From positions 593,105 to 657,104 of the forward strand of contig SWDM01000016.1 in assembly GCA_005116835.1 (NCBI GenBank): a stretch of 64,000 nucleotides of DNA. Reading direction: 5' to 3'. Every line of letters begins with the position of its first letter. Position 1 is the stretch's first letter. The notes below the pieces were generated by a model. It did no database searches, was not told where the DNA came from, and was given only the letters and a program-made list of their open reading frames with translations. Made by a program: the position numbers and the translations under genes. Shown here in pieces: positions 62,611 to 64,000 of the stretch. The DNA is from Nitrospira sp. (GTDB lineage: Bacteria; Nitrospirota; Nitrospiria; Nitrospirales; Nitrospiraceae).

Positions 62611-63183
62611 CAGAGCAGCTCCTTATTGAGTGATATTTTCGACAGACTACCTTCCAGACAACACGTCAAACGGCATAAACGTAAACTCATACGCCATGGC
62701 TTTCAAGCACGAAGTCAGCAAAGGCCGCCCTCTTTTCTCCATGCCACAGCGCCGTAGATGAATGGTTAGGCGTGGGGGGCCCCAAACAGGCCCACCGCCT
62801 GCCGAACAAGCCACCCCCTTCTTCATGCCCCGCCTGCCGACGAAGGCCGGGGGGTGTTCGGTCTCGCCTCGCTCCACTGTCAAGTAACTGCGCAGTCCCA
62901 TTGTTTCCTGCTGTATCGCGCTGTATCGTGAAATCAGTAAACACAAGGAGTTATTCAACAGTACGGCACAGGGTGGTACAGCAAACTATGCCCTGCGCTC
63001 CCTTCAGGGGCTAGCGCCCGCAAGGGTGCGCGGGTTCAAATCCCCCCTTCGGCACCACTTCCTCCCATTTCAGATTTCTAGCGATAAACAACTGCTCGGC
63101 CAGGATGGTGTTCATCACTATTCTCGGCCTACGCCCTTTCCTGGAGAAACGGCACGTATCATGCGCATTCGCGAGTTTATTTA
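62611..63183. other. intergenic stretch with attachment-site duplicate
   Basis: No believable gene; overlapping frames on the minus strand at about 62650-62950 lack ribosome sites and family resemblance. It contains the tRNA-Leu 3' copy at 63003-63057 and, after it, about 125 bases leading to the MerR-type gene's stop. Confidence 0.5.
63003..63057 (+). repeat. tRNA-Leu 3' duplicate (att site)
   Basis: A 55-base copy of tRNA-Leu 61576-61630, starting at TTCAGGG in the anticodon loop and ending CTTCGGCACCA. Three substitutions, one of which would break the T stem, show it is not a functional tRNA end. Confidence 0.9.
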
Positions 63184-64000
63184 TTAATATGAGCGAGCGG
63201 CGAGCATGCGGGGTGACAGTAGCATCGTTAGGCGGCTGTGGAGTGCAGTGAGATCATCAAGCAATTCGATCTTGGTCTCACGAAGGCGATCTCCAATAGC
63301 ACGAGCGCCCTGGCCACCGACAGCCACGGACCAGCGGGTGCCAAGCTGTTCAAGCTCTTTGAGTTGTTGGAGCGCCGCGGCCTCGGGCCTAACCTCAGTG
63401 AGAGAGAGTAGTACGAGATCGGGCTTGATCGTCTCGCAGAAGATCACAAGGTCTGAATTGGGAAGGTTCGGCCCGAGGTAATACACGTGGCAGCCTCTGG
63501 TCGCTGCGATGTAGGCCACGGCTTGGGCGCCGATCTCATGGGTTTCGCCTTCCGGACAGGCGATCAGAATCCGTGGACCGAACTCATTCACCGGAAGCTG
63601 ATTCATGACCGAGAATAATTTCTGTTGGATGATCTTCGTCACATAATGTTCGACGGCGATATTCAATCGACCCTCGTGCCATAGCTCGCCGATTCGCCGT
63701 TGCAGTGGAAGCAGAATCCGCTGGATGGCTTCATCGAACGGAATGACGGCCACTGCGCCGTTCAGTCTGCGCTCGAATCCTGCCTTATCGAGCGGATCAA
63801 GCGATCCCATTAAATCATCTAACAGACGCTCATGAGGTTTCTGCTCCTCTGTAGAAACGGGAGTTGCGACACGCATCCGAGCGACAAGCTGATCGTGTCC
63901 CTCCGATGCAAGGGCGCCGATCGTGGCCCCCTGTTCCATCTGAGACTTCACAAAGCGGAGGAGCGCCACTTCTTCGTCGCTATATTCGCGATACCGATTG
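63184..64000 (-). CDS. CarH-like B12-binding MerR-family regulator (5' end beyond window)
   Basis: About 272 codons visible; the frame is open to the window edge, so the N-terminus is missing. The upstream end reads RYREYSDEEVALLRFVKSQM, the MerR HTH second half. Then a helical bundle with GELWHEGRLNIAVEHYVT (Trp and Glu-His, as in CarH) and a cobalamin-binding domain with the axial His in EGETHEIGAQ. CarH-type proteins repress carotenoid or light-response genes in the dark using adenosylcobalamin. Light sensing is inferred from family. Confidence 0.88.
   Translation of the reverse strand, partial: NRYREYSDEEVALLRFVKSQMEQGATIGALASEGHDQLVARMRVATPVSTEEQKPHERLLDDLMGSLDPLDKAGFERRLNGAVAVIPFDEAIQRILLPLQRRIGELWHEGRLNIAVEHYVTKIIQQKLFSVMNQLPVNEFGPRILIACPEGETHEIGAQAVAYIAATRGCHVYYLGPNLPNSDLVIFCETIKPDLVLLSLTEVRPEAAALQQLKELEQLGTRWSVAVGGQGARAIGDRLRETKIELLDDLTALHSRLTMLLSPRMLAARSY

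Larger units (their letters stand above)
61576..63057. mobile_element. decayed integrative element at tRNA-Leu
   Basis: About 1.4 kb between the tRNA-Leu (attL-side, 61576-61630) and a 55-base copy of its 3' part (63003-63057). The two copies differ at three positions. Inside are an integrase fragment (61812-62087) and a small membrane protein gene (62407-62610), with no intact mobility gene. Size and content suggest deletion of most of an island. Confidence 0.75.

Noticed and set aside
62647-62958. A 103-residue minus-strand frame inside the tRNA-Leu element.
   Set aside because: No ribosome site, mixed composition and overlapping alternative frames; no recognisable domain.

Overview
The window reads as chromosome of a diderm (Gram-negative) bacterium with moderately high G+C. 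It carries lpxC, an RND efflux set and one-piece tmRNA. The overall make-up (hisS next to dnaA-dnaN-gyrB-gyrA, a double-domain ThyX, a three-GAF sigma-54 regulator, small zinc-ribbon proteins, many short dispersed intergenic repeats) most resembles Nitrospira (phylum Nitrospirota). That assignment is inference from general knowledge; no similarity search was run.

Layout. 1-15.5 kb is a replication and housekeeping block: a TPR protein and thyX (minus), hisS, three DsrE/DsrH-like genes, a putative oriC, dnaA, dnaN, gyrB, gyrA, a DUF721 protein and smpB. 16.2-22.0 kb is one long plus-strand operon behind a canonical promoter that carries a palindrome. It encodes an NmrA-type oxidoreductase, pirin, a DsbA/FrnE-like protein, two VOC proteins, a SnoaL-like protein, a Rieske-flavin reductase fusion, a helical protein and a CDGSH protein, and looks like a redox/electrophile-handling unit. 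22-28.4 kb is a repeat-rich accessory stretch with two truncated haemoglobins, an alcohol dehydrogenase, a second VOC/NmrA pair and a HigBA-type toxin-antitoxin module with a visible promoter-operator. 28.4-33 kb holds a three-GAF sigma-54 activator and small regulatory or membrane proteins.

33.1-44 kb is a tripartite RND efflux operon followed by nitroreductase, SDR, RidA, a DNA glycosylase, a ferredoxin-metallo-beta-lactamase fusion and a BT1/MFS-type transporter. 44.2-46.7 kb has the tmRNA, a formylglycine-enzyme-like protein, a three-hairpin cluster and a promoter-to-terminator unit with no gene in it (candidate new ncRNA). 46.7-53.5 kb has an amino-acid permease, a ParB-domain protein, pterin carbinolamine dehydratase, a B12-binding radical SAM enzyme of the RiPP-maturation type, an AhpD-like protein and an inositol monophosphatase.

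53.6-61.5 kb carries a HARE-HTH protein, lpxC, a two-component pair whose kinase has an N-terminal Rossmann domain, nrdR, glyA, rplI and a helicase-like protein lacking a Walker A lysine. 61.5-63.1 kb is a tRNA-Leu(CAG) with a decayed integrative element: an integrase fragment lies between the tRNA and a 55-nt copy of its 3' half. The window ends inside a CarH-like B12-binding MerR regulator. At least four families of short dispersed repeats recur in the intergenic gaps. The strongest candidates for new biology are the orphan ncRNA unit, the Rossmann-histidine kinase, the Rieske-flavin reductase operon and the precursor-less RiPP-type radical SAM enzyme.
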